A stretch of DNA of 64,000 nt from Aquamicrobium sp. (GTDB lineage: Bacteria > Pseudomonadota > Alphaproteobacteria > Rhizobiales > Rhizobiaceae), in assembly GCF_023954335.1 (NCBI RefSeq), contig NZ_JAMLIE010000002.1, positions 806,001-870,000 of the forward strand, read 5' to 3'. The position numbers and the translations under genes are program-made. Below are positions 32,308 to 39,213 of this stretch, in pieces; the first letter of the stretch is position 1, and each line of letters starts with the position of its first letter. The notes beneath the pieces are model-generated. The model was not told the DNA's origin, made no database searches, and saw only the letters and a program-made list of their open reading frames with translations.

Positions 32308-33408
32308 TTACGAAGCGGCATCGCGCACGATCTCCTGCGGGGTTTCCACGGGCGCGTCGTTGAGGATGTGGTCGAGCCGCTCGGCAACACGCGCGTCGTC
32401 GGCGCGCGGCTCGCGCCGCCACGGCCGGCGGCCCTTGAGAATGCCCGATTCATGGACGATCTCGGCGACATATTCCTCCTGCCGGTAGGCCATGACGTGG
32501 ATGCCGGCCACGCCCTCGATCTCCTTCACCTCGTCGATGATGTCGATGGCGAGCTGCTTGCCTTCCTTCTTCTGGTCGGCCGCGCCTTCCAGCCGCGCGA
32601 TCACCGCGTCGGGGATGTGGACGCCCGGCACGTTGGCGCGCATCCAGCGCGCGGTGCGGGCCGAGGCCAGCGGCCCGACGCCGCAGAGGATGAAGCATTG
32701 CTCTTGAAGGCCGAGCTCGCGCACGCGGGCCATGTAGGCGCGGAACATCGGCACGTCGTAGCAATACTGGCTCTGGACGAACTGCGCCCCGGCGGCAATC
32801 TTCTTGGCGAGCCGGAGCGGGCGGAAATCGTGCGGCGGCGCGAACGGGTTGATCGCCGCGCCGAGGAAGACGGCAGGAGGCGTGGTCAGCTTGCGCCCGG
32901 AAAGGAACTTCGCCTCGTCGCGCATGGTGCGAACGGTCTCCAGCAGCGACATGCAGTCGAGGTCGAAGACGGGCTTGGCGCCCGGCTGGTCGCCGGCCTG
33001 GACGCCGTCGCCGGTCAGGCACAGGATGTTCGTCACCCCCATCGCCGCCGCGCCGAGCACGTCGCCCTGGATGGCGATGCGGTTCTTGTCGCGGCAGGAG
33101 ATCTGCATGATCGGGGCATAGCCCATGCGCGTCAGCAGCGCGCAGATGCCGACCGACGACATGTGGCAGTTGGCGCCCGAGGCGTCGACGGCGTTGATGC
33201 CGTCGACCCAGCCGTCGAAGATCCGCGCCCGCTCGTAGACCTCCTCCGGGTCGGCGCTGTCGGGCGGGTTCAGCTCGGCGGTGACGGCGAACTCGCCGCG
33301 CCTCAAGACGCGCTCCAGCCGCCCGCGCGAGGAATGGCCGGGCAGGGGATCGAGCGGCAGGTGCGCGCCGGCCGGGTTCTCGTCGTGATGGCGCGCGCCG
33401 GGCGTCAT
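32308..33408 (-). CDS. Methylenetetrahydrofolate reductase (MetF-like)
   Basis: A 366-residue flavin TIM barrel. Family blocks: FAVTAELNPPDSADPEEVYE, APIMQISCRDKNRIAIQGDV, NILCLTGDGVQAGDQPGAKP, QFVQSQYCYDV and CGVGPLASARTARWM. It interconverts methylene- and methyl-tetrahydrofolate. It is longer than E. coli MetF (about 296 residues) and belongs to the form that works with a MetV partner, encoded immediately upstream with a 4-bp ATGA overlap (33405-33408). In this cluster it probably oxidises methyl-folate produced from the corrinoid protein, or supplies it for methionine synthesis. Confidence 0.9.
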   Translation of the reverse strand: MTPGARHHDENPAGAHLPLDPLPGHSSRGRLERVLRRGEFAVTAELNPPDSADPEEVYERARIFDGWVDGINAVDASGANCHMSSVGICALLTRMGYAPIMQISCRDKNRIAIQGDVLGAAAMGVTNILCLTGDGVQAGDQPGAKPVFDLDCMSLLETVRTMRDEAKFLSGRKLTTPPAVFLGAAINPFAPPHDFRPLRLAKKIAAGAQFVQSQYCYDVPMFRAYMARVRELGLQEQCFILCGVGPLASARTARWMRANVPGVHIPDAVIARLEGAADQKKEGKQLAIDIIDEVKEIEGVAGIHVMAYRQEEYVAEIVHESGILKGRRPWRREPRADDARVAERLDHILNDAPVETPQEIVRDAAS

Positions 33409-33971
33409 GCCGCCTCTCCGGCGCGGGCCCTGGCGCGCGCGGCCGCGGCCTCGGCGGTGACGCGCAGCCAGGCCGAGGTCTCGCGCAGCGACTGGTCCAC
33501 CGGCTTCTGGACATTGAGGATGGCGTCGCCGCCGCGCATCCTCTGCGCGCCCTCCCACGCCTTGACCCAGACGCAGGGCATGTCCGGCTCGACCTCGCAA
33601 TGGCCGTTGGCGCGAACGCCGCCGCAGGGGCCGTTACGCAGCTGCTTGGGGCAGTTCATCGGACACGACATGCCGGTCGAGGACAGGATGCACTGGCCGC
33701 ACATGCGGCAGTCGAACAGCAGCCCCTTCACATGCCGCTCGACGAACTTCACCGGCTTTTCGGCGCGGGCGTAGCCGACGGCCCGCCAGAGCGGGTCGAG
33801 CGCGAGGAAGAGGCTGGCGAAGCGGCCATAGACCCATTCCAGCCCCCGCGCATGGCGCACCGACCACAGCCGCAGCGACCAGCGCCGCTGCACCCGCCGC
33901 TGCGGCGACGTATCCGCCGGCTTGTAGGCCGCCTTCGTCGCCGGCGCGGCGGCGGGTTTGGGTTCAGCCAT
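33405..33971 (-). CDS. MetV-like zinc/iron-cluster partner of methylenetetrahydrofolate reductase
   Basis: A 188-residue protein with a cysteine-rich core (CRMCGQC, SCPMNCPKQ, GPCGGV, about residues 88-120), matching the 'MTHFR C-terminal' (MetV) domain that accompanies MetF in corrinoid C1 pathways, where it binds metal or Fe-S clusters for electron transfer. The N-terminal about 30 residues are Pro/Ala/Lys-rich and disordered. It overlaps the preceding 'virulence factor' gene by 8 bp and metF by 4 bp, so all three are co-translated. Confidence 0.85.
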   Translation of the reverse strand: MAEPKPAAAPATKAAYKPADTSPQRRVQRRWSLRLWSVRHARGLEWVYGRFASLFLALDPLWRAVGYARAEKPVKFVERHVKGLLFDCRMCGQCILSSTGMSCPMNCPKQLRNGPCGGVRANGHCEVEPDMPCVWVKAWEGAQRMRGGDAILNVQKPVDQSLRETSAWLRVTAEAAAARARARAGEAA

Positions 33972-34281
33972 CGTTCCTCCCGCCCGTGTCCCTGCCGCCG
34001 GCCTTGACCAGCGCCACCAGCCGCTCGCGCGTGTAGTCGCTGTCGAACGCGGCGGCGGCCCTGTCGGCCTCCGCTTCCAGATCGTCGGAGACGGGAACGG
34101 GGTCGGCCTTGCGCCAGTCGGCGAGATACGCGTCGGTGTCTTTCGCATCCGTGCGCATGGCGCACATGTCTATCGCCTCGGTGAAGCGCAGGGGCAGCTC
34201 GCGCTTGGCGTTCTGCCTGCCTTTCCTGACGATCACCTGTGCGGGGATGTCGCGCCAATAGACCACGATCAGGTCCGCCAT
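33964..34281 (-). CDS. 'Virulence factor' family small protein (105 aa)
   Basis: MADLIVVYWRDIPAQVIVRK and RFTEAIDMCAMRTDAKDTDAYLADWRK fit the small family annotated as 'virulence factor' (PF13769), a name without functional support here. From memory, members recur beside MetF/MetV and corrinoid methyltransferase genes in alphaproteobacteria, which suggests an accessory role in C1 transfer; this is inference. It overlaps the metV-like gene by 8 bp. Confidence 0.75.
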   Translation of the reverse strand: MADLIVVYWRDIPAQVIVRKGRQNAKRELPLRFTEAIDMCAMRTDAKDTDAYLADWRKADPVPVSDDLEAEADRAAAAFDSDYTRERLVALVKAGGRDTGGRNDG

Positions 34282-34370
34282 GTTCTTCTCTCCATCCGTT
34301 CGTGAGCATTGTCTGAAGGGGGAATGCCTGCTTGCTGCCGCGCGACGGCGGCAGCTTCAAAAACGACGCG

Positions 34371-34988
34371 TCATGCGCCGTCGCCGGCGGCCGCGCGTTT
34401 CAGCGCCGGCTCGAGGTCGCCATAGGCAGTGACGCGCTTCTCGTAGGCGAGGCCGAGCATCGTTGCCGCGCGGATCGCCACCTTCTCCAGCTCGGGATCG
34501 TCGGTCTGGGCGAGATAGACGACCTTCTCGTAATTGGCGAAGAAATCCTTCGCCAGCTCCGGGTGGCGGTCGAGACCGAGCGGCTTGACGAAGAAGGCGT
34601 CGAACTGCCGGCAGAGGAAATCGGTCATGTAGAAGGCGGTGATGTCGGCGTCGGCGACCGCCGCGAAGGCGGCCTCGCCCTGGTAGAAGGCGAAGCAGTG
34701 CGGCCCCGCCATGCGCGCGACGCCGTGCTTTTCCAGCACCCGGTCGAGAAGCCCGCCGGTGCCGCAATCGGCATAGCCGATGAAGATGTCGTCGTAGCCC
34801 TCGGCCTTCGCCTTCTTGATCGCCCTGTCGATCGCGGCGGGGATGCGGTCGGGGTGGAAATGCAGCTCCGCCGGCAGGCAGGTCAGGTCGAGATGGGCGA
34901 GTCCCAGCCGCTCCTTCACGGCCAGCACCTCGCGCGCCAGCATTCCGCAGGCGATGACGAGAACCTTTTGCGGGCTCGCGCGTTCCAT
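34371..34988 (-). CDS. DUF1638 protein of the corrinoid cluster (205 aa)
   Basis: KVLVIACGMLAREVLAVKER, LHFHPDRIPAAIDRAIKKA, IFIGYADCGTGGLLDRVLEK and CFAFYQGEAAFAAV mark this as DUF1638. The family is regularly found next to MttB-type methyltransferases and corrinoid proteins in both bacteria and methanogens, and conserved Cys/His residues suggest metal or corrinoid handling, but the function is unknown. ATG 34988 follows a run of GC-rich sequence without a strong ribosome site. A GCTGCCGC/GCGGCAGC hairpin after its stop may be a terminator. Confidence 0.83.
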   Translation of the reverse strand: MERASPQKVLVIACGMLAREVLAVKERLGLAHLDLTCLPAELHFHPDRIPAAIDRAIKKAKAEGYDDIFIGYADCGTGGLLDRVLEKHGVARMAGPHCFAFYQGEAAFAAVADADITAFYMTDFLCRQFDAFFVKPLGLDRHPELAKDFFANYEKVVYLAQTDDPELEKVAIRAATMLGLAYEKRVTAYGDLEPALKRAAAGDGA

Positions 34989-35042
34989 TTGCGTCACACG
35001 CAAACGGGCGCCCGTTGCGCCCGAACGACAGGGGATACGATC

Positions 35043-35198
35043 ATGACATCCACGGCCATCCGAATTTCCGCCCTCGCGCTCGTTGCCCTGATGACGGCGG
35101 GCTACGCCAACACCATACGCGGCATGGGACAGGATACCGCGAATGCCGTCGACGCGACACAGGACGCCGGCCGGAAAGTGGATCGCGCCGCCAACTGA
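35043..35198 (+). CDS. Entericidin-like small protein lacking the lipobox cysteine (51 aa)
   Basis: TSTAIRISALALVALMTAGY is a signal sequence and ANTIRGMGQDTANAVDATQD the typical entericidin/EcnAB mature part. In the family the residue after the LxAG/LTGG lipobox is Cys and becomes lipid-modified; here it is Tyr (MTAGYANT), so the protein is probably not a lipoprotein. AGGGGA lies about 9 nt upstream of ATG 35043. It sits on the plus strand between two minus-strand corrinoid genes, so it has its own promoter. Confidence 0.65.
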   Translation: MTSTAIRISALALVALMTAGYANTIRGMGQDTANAVDATQDAGRKVDRAAN

Positions 35199-35236
35199 CG
35201 GCGGGCTCCCCGCCGCCCGTCGCCCCGCATGGGGCG

Positions 35237-35932
35237 TCAGGCGGCGTGGACGTTGTGCTTGCGCTTCATGAAGTCCTTGGCGGTCTCGACCGCCACGGCC
35301 GCATCGCGGCAATAGGCGTCGGCACCGACGGCCTTGCCGAATTCCTCGTTGAGCGGCGCGCCGCCGACCAGCACCACGTAGTCGTCGCGGATGCCCTTTT
35401 CCTTCAGCGTGTCGATCACGACCTTCATGTAGGGCATGGTGGTCGTGAGCAGCGCCGACATGCCGACGATGTCCGGCTTGTGTTCCTCGATGGCGGCGAG
35501 ATAGTTCTCGACCGGGTTGTTGATGCCGAGGTCGACGACGTCGAAGCCCGCGCCCTCCATCATCATGCCGACGAGGTTCTTGCCGATGTCGTGGATGTCG
35601 CCCTTGACGGTGCCGATGACCAGCTTGCCCTGCTTGGGCGCGCCCGTGGCGGCGAGCAGCGGGCGCAGGATCGCCATGCCCGCCTTCATGGCGTTGGCCG
35701 AAAGCAGAACCTCGGGCACGAACAGGATGCCGTCGCGGAAATCCTCGCCGACGATGCGCATGCCCTCGACCAGCGCCTCGGTCAGCACCGTGTAGGGCGC
35801 CCAGCCGCGCTCGAGCAGGATGTTGGTGCCTTCCTCGATCTCTTCCTTCAGGCCGTCGTAAAGGTCGTCGTGCATCTGCTGCACGAGCTCGTCGTCGGAA
35901 AGCTCGGAGAGGATGATTTCGTCGTCGGACAT
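35237..35932 (-). CDS. Corrinoid-binding protein (MtgC/MtbC-like)
   Basis: A 231-residue two-domain cobalamin carrier. The N-terminal helical cap (ILSELSDDELVQQMHDDLYD...FVPEVLLSANAMKAG) precedes the Rossmann B12-binding domain with the base-off motif DxHxxG (GTVKGDIHDIGKNLVG), SALLTTTM and a GG loop (LVGGAPLNEEF). It shuttles the methyl group between the substrate-specific methyltransferase (MttB family, divergently encoded at 36235) and the folate-specific enzyme at 31273. ATG 35932 has GGAG 8 nt upstream. Confidence 0.93.
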   Translation of the reverse strand: MSDDEIILSELSDDELVQQMHDDLYDGLKEEIEEGTNILLERGWAPYTVLTEALVEGMRIVGEDFRDGILFVPEVLLSANAMKAGMAILRPLLAATGAPKQGKLVIGTVKGDIHDIGKNLVGMMMEGAGFDVVDLGINNPVENYLAAIEEHKPDIVGMSALLTTTMPYMKVVIDTLKEKGIRDDYVVLVGGAPLNEEFGKAVGADAYCRDAAVAVETAKDFMKRKHNVHAA

Positions 35933-36234
35933 CTCGTGGCTCCAGAAGCTGCGTCTGCGAGGGGGAAACCGGGCAAGGCGTGCCGGCAAATCCTTGCCAA
36001 TTCATAGTCCGGCCGATCATGGTCTCCATAGCCGATTTGCGACGTTCCGCAAGGATAAAGCGACTGCGCGAGCCATCGCGGGCCATTGCGCGGAGATCGG
36101 CTTTTCCCCTGTCGGTTTTGCGACAGGCGCTGGCGTTGGCTGGCCGCTCCGGCATAATGGCTCGGATACCATCCTTCGAGAATGCGGCCCGAGAATGCGA
36201 CAGGTGCGGCCGTGCGGATTCAGGATTGACGGCG
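35933..36234. other. Divergent regulatory region of the corrinoid genes
   Basis: A 302-bp gap between the divergent corrinoid-protein and MttB-family genes, with no credible ORF. It contains TTTGCGAC twice (36036-36043, 36117-36124), the first forming TTGCG-acgttc-CGCAA (36037-36052). The complement GTCGCAAA also occurs upstream of the dimethylglycine-dehydrogenase-like gene (18970-18977). It may hold sites for the GlxA/GbdR-type regulator; unproven. Confidence 0.4.
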
Positions 36235-37821
36235 ATGACGGACGACGCCCCGACGACGGCGGAAACGGGAGAGGAAACGGGCGGCAGGCGGGGCCGGGGC
36301 GACCGCGGCGGCGGGGCCGCCGCGCGCCGGGCCGCGCGCTCGGGCGGCGGGCCGGGCGGGCAGCTCACCTACATTACCCGCAAGGTGCCGCTCTACGAGG
36401 TGCTGGGCGAGGAAGGGCTGGCGCTGATCGAGGCCAATGCCGACACGGTGCTGGAGGAGATCGGCATCGAGTTCCGCGACGACGCCGAGGCGCTGGCGCT
36501 GTGGCGCGAGGCGGGGGCCGAGGTGAAGGGCGAGCGCGTCCACTTTCCCAAGGGCCTGTGCCGGTCGCTGCTGAAGACCGCGCCGTCCGTCTTCACCCAG
36601 CACGCGCGCAACCCGGCGCGCTCGGTGCAGATCGGCGGTGACGCCACCGTGTTCGCCCCGGTCTACGGCCCGCCCTTCGTGCGCGATCTCGACGGCAAGC
36701 GCCGCTACGCCACGATCGAGGATTTCCGCAACTTCGTGAAGCTCGGCTACATGGCGCCGGCGATCCACCATTCGGGCGGCACGCTGTGCGAGCCGGTCGA
36801 CGTGCCGGTCAACAAGCGCCATCTCGACATGGTGCTGGCGCATATGACGCTGTCGGACAAGCCGTTCATGGGCTCGGTCACAGCGCCTGAGCGGGCCGAG
36901 GACACGGTGGCGATGGCGCGGATCCTGTTCGGCGACGATTTCGTGGACCAGAACACGGTCGTCATCAACCTCATCAACGCCAATTCGCCGATGGTGTTCG
37001 ACGAGACCATGCTCGGCGCGGCAAAGGTCTATGCCCGCGCCAACCAGGCCTGCATCGTCACGCCGTTCATCCTCGCCGGGGCGATGAGCCCGGTGACGGT
37101 CGCCGGCACGCTGACGCAGGTGCTGGCCGAGGTGCTAGCGGGCGCGTCCTTCACCCAGCTGATCCGGCCGGGCGCGCCGGTGCTGTTCGGCACCTTCGCC
37201 TCGTCGATCTCGATGCAGTCGGGCGCGCCGACCTTCGGCACGCCGGAGCCGTCATTGGTCTCCTACGGCGCGGCGCAGCTCGCGCGGCGGCTCGGCCTGC
37301 CGTTCCGCACCGGCGGCTCGCTCTGCGCCTCCAAGGTGCCGGACGCGCAGGCCGCCTACGAGAGCGCCAACACGCTGAACTCCACCCTGCTCGCCGGCAC
37401 CAATTTCGTGCTGCACGCGGCCGGCTGGCTCGAGGGAGGGCTCGCCTCCTGCTACGAGAAGTTCATGATGGACATCGACCAGCTCGGCATGGCGCAGAAA
37501 TTCACCGAAGGCGTCGACCTCTCCGAGAACGGGCAGGCGATGGATGCGATCCGCGAGGTCGGGCCGGGCAGCCACTATCTCGGCTGCACCCACACGCAGG
37601 CGAATTTCCAGACCGCGTTCTACCGCTCGTCCATCGCCGACAACAATTCCTACGAGCAATGGCTGGCGGAGGGCGAGAAGACCGCGCCGCAGCGCGCCAA
37701 CGAGATGGCGCGGCGCTGGCTGGCGAGCTACGAGGCGCCGGCGCTCGACCCCGGCATCGCCGATGGGCTGCGCGACTACGTGGCGGCGAAGAAGGCATCG
37801 ATGCCCGACGCCTTCACATGA
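36235..37821 (+). CDS. MttB-family methyltransferase, non-pyrrolysine (MtgB-like)
   Basis: A 528-residue member of the trimethylamine methyltransferase superfamily (LSDKPFMGSVTAPERAEDTV; PFILAGAMSPVTVAGTLTQV; GAGTNFVLHAAGWLEGGLAS-like region LLAGTNFVLHAAGWLEGG). The frame is open without an internal amber codon, so it is a non-Pyl member; such proteins demethylate quaternary amines such as glycine betaine, proline betaine or carnitine. The exact substrate is unknown. The N-terminus (residues 1-45) is a disordered RG-rich tail (GGRRGRGDRGGGAAARRAAR). Start ATG 36235. It delivers methyl groups to the corrinoid protein encoded divergently. Confidence 0.9.
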   Translation: MTDDAPTTAETGEETGGRRGRGDRGGGAAARRAARSGGGPGGQLTYITRKVPLYEVLGEEGLALIEANADTVLEEIGIEFRDDAEALALWREAGAEVKGERVHFPKGLCRSLLKTAPSVFTQHARNPARSVQIGGDATVFAPVYGPPFVRDLDGKRRYATIEDFRNFVKLGYMAPAIHHSGGTLCEPVDVPVNKRHLDMVLAHMTLSDKPFMGSVTAPERAEDTVAMARILFGDDFVDQNTVVINLINANSPMVFDETMLGAAKVYARANQACIVTPFILAGAMSPVTVAGTLTQVLAEVLAGASFTQLIRPGAPVLFGTFASSISMQSGAPTFGTPEPSLVSYGAAQLARRLGLPFRTGGSLCASKVPDAQAAYESANTLNSTLLAGTNFVLHAAGWLEGGLASCYEKFMMDIDQLGMAQKFTEGVDLSENGQAMDAIREVGPGSHYLGCTHTQANFQTAFYRSSIADNNSYEQWLAEGEKTAPQRANEMARRWLASYEAPALDPGIADGLRDYVAAKKASMPDAFT

Positions 37822-37900
37822 AAAGAGCCCGTGTCGGGCCGGGCGAAAGTGGCCGAGATCATCCATAACGAGGTCTGGCGCAGCGCCGCCCTGAGGGGAC

Positions 37901-38581
37901 ATGGACGCTGACCCGATCGAACGCGCCCGTGCCGCGCTCGCGCCGAGCGGGCTGATCCTGCGCGGCGCGCTGAATTTCGCCCCGGACGAGGAACGGCCGG
38001 AGGGGCCGGACGGCGCGCCGGCGCGCGCGGTCATCCTCGTCGGCAATGCGGGCGCGGGCTACTGGCGGCATTTTTCACGCTGGCGCGCGGAGCAGGGGGC
38101 TTCGGTCGCCAACCCGCTCGACACCTGGTCGCGCATGGTGATCGCGCGGGCGGCGGAGGCAATCGGCGCGCGGGTGGCGATGCCGAACGACCGGCCCTAT
38201 CTGCCGTTCCAGCAGTGGGCGATGCGCGCGGAAGGGCTGCGGCCGTCGCCGCTCGGGCTGCTGATCCACCCGCGCTACGGCCTCTGGCACGCTTTTCGCG
38301 GGGCGCTGCTCCTCGATGTCGAGATTCCGGTTCAGGCGGTTGCCGAGGTGAATCACCCTTGCGACCTATGTGCCGGAAAACCTTGCCTGAATGCCTGTCC
38401 GGTCTCGGCCTACTCCGCGAAGGGATTCGCCTATCAGGCGTGCCTTGCGCATGTGCGCGGCGGGGAGGGCATGGGCTGCCGCACCGGGTGCCTGGCGCGC
38501 AACGCCTGCCCGCACGGGCGGGAATGGCGCTATCCGGCCGCGGTGCAGGCGTTCCACCAGCGCGCCTTCGCCGGTATTTGA
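37901..38581 (+). CDS. 4Fe-4S ferredoxin-like protein (QueG-related domain)
   Basis: A 226-residue protein with a C-terminal cluster-binding region: CDLCAGKPCLNACPVSAYS followed by CLAHV, GMGCRTGCLARNACPHG, enough cysteines for two [4Fe-4S] clusters. The N-terminal part (VILVGNAGAGYWRHFSRW) resembles the DUF1730-like part of epoxyqueuosine reductases but lacks the full length. The gene lies 79 bp downstream of the MttB-family gene, so an electron-transfer role in corrinoid reactivation is possible; an independent role is equally open. Confidence 0.72.
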   Translation: MDADPIERARAALAPSGLILRGALNFAPDEERPEGPDGAPARAVILVGNAGAGYWRHFSRWRAEQGASVANPLDTWSRMVIARAAEAIGARVAMPNDRPYLPFQQWAMRAEGLRPSPLGLLIHPRYGLWHAFRGALLLDVEIPVQAVAEVNHPCDLCAGKPCLNACPVSAYSAKGFAYQACLAHVRGGEGMGCRTGCLARNACPHGREWRYPAAVQAFHQRAFAGI

Positions 38582-38647
38582 AAGCGCCCGGCAAAATTCT
38601 TTTGCCTTTCCCCCAAGGAATGCCAAGCTCGCGCCGTCCAACGGTCG

Positions 38648-39211
38648 ATGATGGCGCTGATGATGGAACAACGCATTCCCGATGCCGAGCTTGCCCGCAA
38701 CGCGGCAGGCGGCGATCGGGATTCGTTTTCCGCGCTGGTGGAGCGGCATTACGGCTTCATCTTCCGTCTCGCCTGGCGGCTGACCGGCCACAAGGCCGAC
38801 GCCGAGGACATCGCGCAGGAGGTCTGCGCGCGGCTCGGCCGGGCGATCCGCACCTATCGCGGCGGCTCCGCCTTCACGACATGGCTCTACGCCATCGTCG
38901 TCAATGCGGCGCATGACGCCGGGCGGCGCGCGGCGCGCGAGGCGGCCAAGGCCGATGCCTGGAGCGCGCAGGCGCTGATCGAGGGCGGCGAGGCGGTCGA
39001 CGACCATAGCGACGATCCCGCCGAGGCGCTGTGGGCGGCGGTGCGCGAACTGCCCGCCAAGCAGCGCGAGGCGATCACCCTCGTCTATGGCGAGGGCATG
39101 AACCATGCGGGAGCGGCCGACCTGATGGGCTGCTCGGAAGCAACCGTCTCGTGGCATGTCCATGAGGCGAAGAAACGGCTGCGGCAGATCGTTGCGGCCG
39201 GGGAAGTCTGA
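38648..39211 (+). CDS. ECF-type RNA polymerase sigma factor
   Basis: A 187-residue sigma-70-family protein with region 2 (FSALVERHYGFIFRLAWRLT, KADAEDIAQEVCARL) and region 4 (ELPAKQREAITLVYGEGMNH, LMGCSEATVSWHVHEAKKRL). Three in-frame ATGs (38648, 38660, 38663) make the start uncertain. The stop is 2 nt before the VWA gene, so the two are translationally coupled, and the VWA protein may be the sensor or anti-sigma partner. The regulon is unknown. Confidence 0.9.
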   Translation: MMALMMEQRIPDAELARNAAGGDRDSFSALVERHYGFIFRLAWRLTGHKADAEDIAQEVCARLGRAIRTYRGGSAFTTWLYAIVVNAAHDAGRRAAREAAKADAWSAQALIEGGEAVDDHSDDPAEALWAAVRELPAKQREAITLVYGEGMNHAGAADLMGCSEATVSWHVHEAKKRLRQIVAAGEV

Positions 39212-39213
39212 TC

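Noticed and set aside
36235..37821. Pyrrolysine-containing trimethylamine methyltransferase
   Set aside because: The frame has no internal amber codon and no pyl genes are present; it is a non-Pyl MttB-family member.
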